This document shows, one piece after another, positions 5,856 to 6,766 of a stretch of DNA of 6,766 nucleotides. A program made the position numbers and the translations under genes. The DNA is taken from the NCBI GenBank assembly GCA_903854075.1, contig CAINVI010000104.1, positions 1 through 6,766 of the forward strand. Direction: 5' to 3'. Source of the DNA: Candidatus Pollutiaquabacter sp. (GTDB lineage Bacteria; Bacteroidota; Bacteroidia; AKYH767-A; 2013-40CM-41-45). The notes beneath the pieces were generated by a model that did no database searches, had not been told where the DNA came from, and saw nothing but the letters and a program-made list of their open reading frames with translations. Within the stretch, counting starts at the first letter, position 1. Each line of letters starts with the position of its first letter.

Positions 5856-6766
5856 CGGGTGGTGCGGTTACCTTGATTTTGTTTTCGAATTTTTGAAATA
5901 GCAAAGAGAGCGCCATCACACAAAAGCTACCGGCGACATTCAGCCATAAAAAAGCAGTCAGTTCTGTTTTCCAGGCAATGATGATCGTAATTTCCGTGAA
6001 GACCGCGGCAATAAAGACTGCATTTCCGTTTACTTTTTTAAGGAAAAAGGCAGTTAGGAAAATGCCAAGAATGGTACCGTAAAAAAGCGATCCCAGAATA
6101 TTTACTGCCTCAATCAGATTGCCGAGTTTTCCGGCTTCTAGTGCAACCGCAATACAGAAAACGCCCCAAAGTGCTGTAGACCATTTAGAGATGGTTACAT
6201 ACTCTAGTTCGCTGCGGTCTTTGCTGAGAAATCGCTTGTAAATATCCACCACGGTGGTGGATGCCAGTGAATTTAATCCGCTGGCTGTAGATCCCATAGC
6301 AGCGAGTAAGATGATTGCCATCAAGAGTCCGATTAAGCCGCTTGGAAGATGATTCATTACGAAGGTTAAAAAGACGTAATTCGTATCGTTGACGTCCGCA
6401 CCCGGATTGTTTTTCCGGATGATTTCAAAAGCAGATTGGCGCAAGGTGTCGCAAGTTTGTTCGTCATTGCGCAGGATGGGCCTAAGTTGATCGATGATGG
6501 CCTCGTCTTTTTGCTTTAGTGCCTTCGATAATTCGATAATATGTTCACGTTTGGAGGCTTGGGCTTTTTGGTATTCGCCTTCAATTCGTTTGAAATCCTG
6601 GTATCCGTTATTTGGCGATAGTTTTTGAATTTCAACCTTGTTGAAGTATATCGGCGGTGTATTGAACTGATAGAATGTGAAAATTAAAGTTCCGATGAGC
6701 AGTATGAAAAACTGCATCGGTATTTTTACCATGCCGTTCATGATCAGGCCCAGTTTACTTTCGGAA
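5806..6766 (-). CDS. Sodium:solute symporter (SSS family), C-terminal 319 residues; 5' end outside window
   Basis: This is an inner-membrane transporter that couples solute uptake to the Na+ gradient; the substrate cannot be read from the sequence. The frame stays open to the window edge (SESKLGLI before MNGMVKIPMQ), so the ATG at 6741 is an internal Met and the true start lies outside. Fragment residues 17-34 are a membrane helix (IPMQFFILLIG..). Residues about 38-135 form a long, highly charged Lys/Glu-rich loop, by family topology periplasmic. Further helices lie at about 142-163, 195-212, 218-242, 249-265 and 270-290. The helix at 142-163 leads into MGSTASGLNSLAS (157-169) and VVDIYKRF; its small hydroxyl residues match the Na+-binding (Na2) region of vSGLT-like SSS proteins. 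Residues 291-319 are a polar, probably cytoplasmic tail. The gene converges on the giant gene and overlaps its last 50 bp. No terminator is obvious after its TGA (5806-5808) beyond a weak hairpin. Confidence 0.92.
   Translation of the reverse strand, partial: SESKLGLIMNGMVKIPMQFFILLIGTLIFTFYQFNTPPIYFNKVEIQKLSPNNGYQDFKRIEGEYQKAQASKREHIIELSKALKQKDEAIIDQLRPILRNDEQTCDTLRQSAFEIIRKNNPGADVNDTNYVFLTFVMNHLPSGLIGLLMAIILLAAMGSTASGLNSLASTTVVDIYKRFLSKDRSELEYVTISKWSTALWGVFCIAVALEAGKLGNLIEAVNILGSLFYGTILGIFLTAFFLKKVNGNAVFIAAVFTEITIIIAWKTELTAFLWLNVAGSFCVMALSLLFQKFENKIKVTAPPVSEPRLRVRYNDSNDL

Noticed and set aside
6741..6741. ATG at 6741 (minus strand) as the start of the symporter gene
   Set aside because: The frame continues to the window edge with family-like residues (SESKLGLI), and an SSS protein needs several helices before this point. 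It is an internal Met.

Overview
The window looks like a chromosomal segment from a member of the Bacteroidota. The main evidence is a very large secreted protein that ends in a gliding-motility-type (CHU_C, type B) C-terminal sorting domain of the type IX secretion system (T9SS), a system essentially confined to this phylum. The flanking genes fit: the tail of a TPR protein resembling DUF2911-family proteins, and a sodium:solute symporter of a form common in Bacteroidota. The genus cannot be told from the sequence.

Layout: (1) Positions 1-228, plus strand, hold the last 75 codons of a helical TPR-like protein that begins outside the window. (2) A strong intrinsic terminator (251-286) closes that transcript. 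(3) Positions 287-488 are an AT-rich leader with no gene. (4) Positions 489-5855, plus strand, hold one gene for a 1788-residue exported multidomain protein. In order it carries a signal peptide, a cysteine-rich N-terminal module, Ig/cadherin-like modules, two PKD domains, two Ig-like units, eight SprB-type repeats, two more Ig-like units, two PKD domains and the T9SS sorting domain. (5) Positions 5806-6766, minus strand, hold the C-terminal 319 codons of an SSS-family symporter. The last two genes converge and overlap tail to tail by 50 bp.

The three genes do not look like one pathway or operon. The central gene is bounded by a terminator upstream and a convergent gene downstream, so it is probably its own transcription unit. 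Its product is best read as a large, rod-like, cell-surface or secreted adhesin-like protein; its ligand is unknown. No T9SS machinery gene and no porP/sprF partner gene is visible.

I found no RNA gene, CRISPR array, insertion sequence, attachment site or origin. I see no clear sign of a wholly new system. The most notable observations are a regular cysteine ladder through the giant protein, its conserved but functionally unexplained N-terminal module, and the overlapping convergent gene ends.
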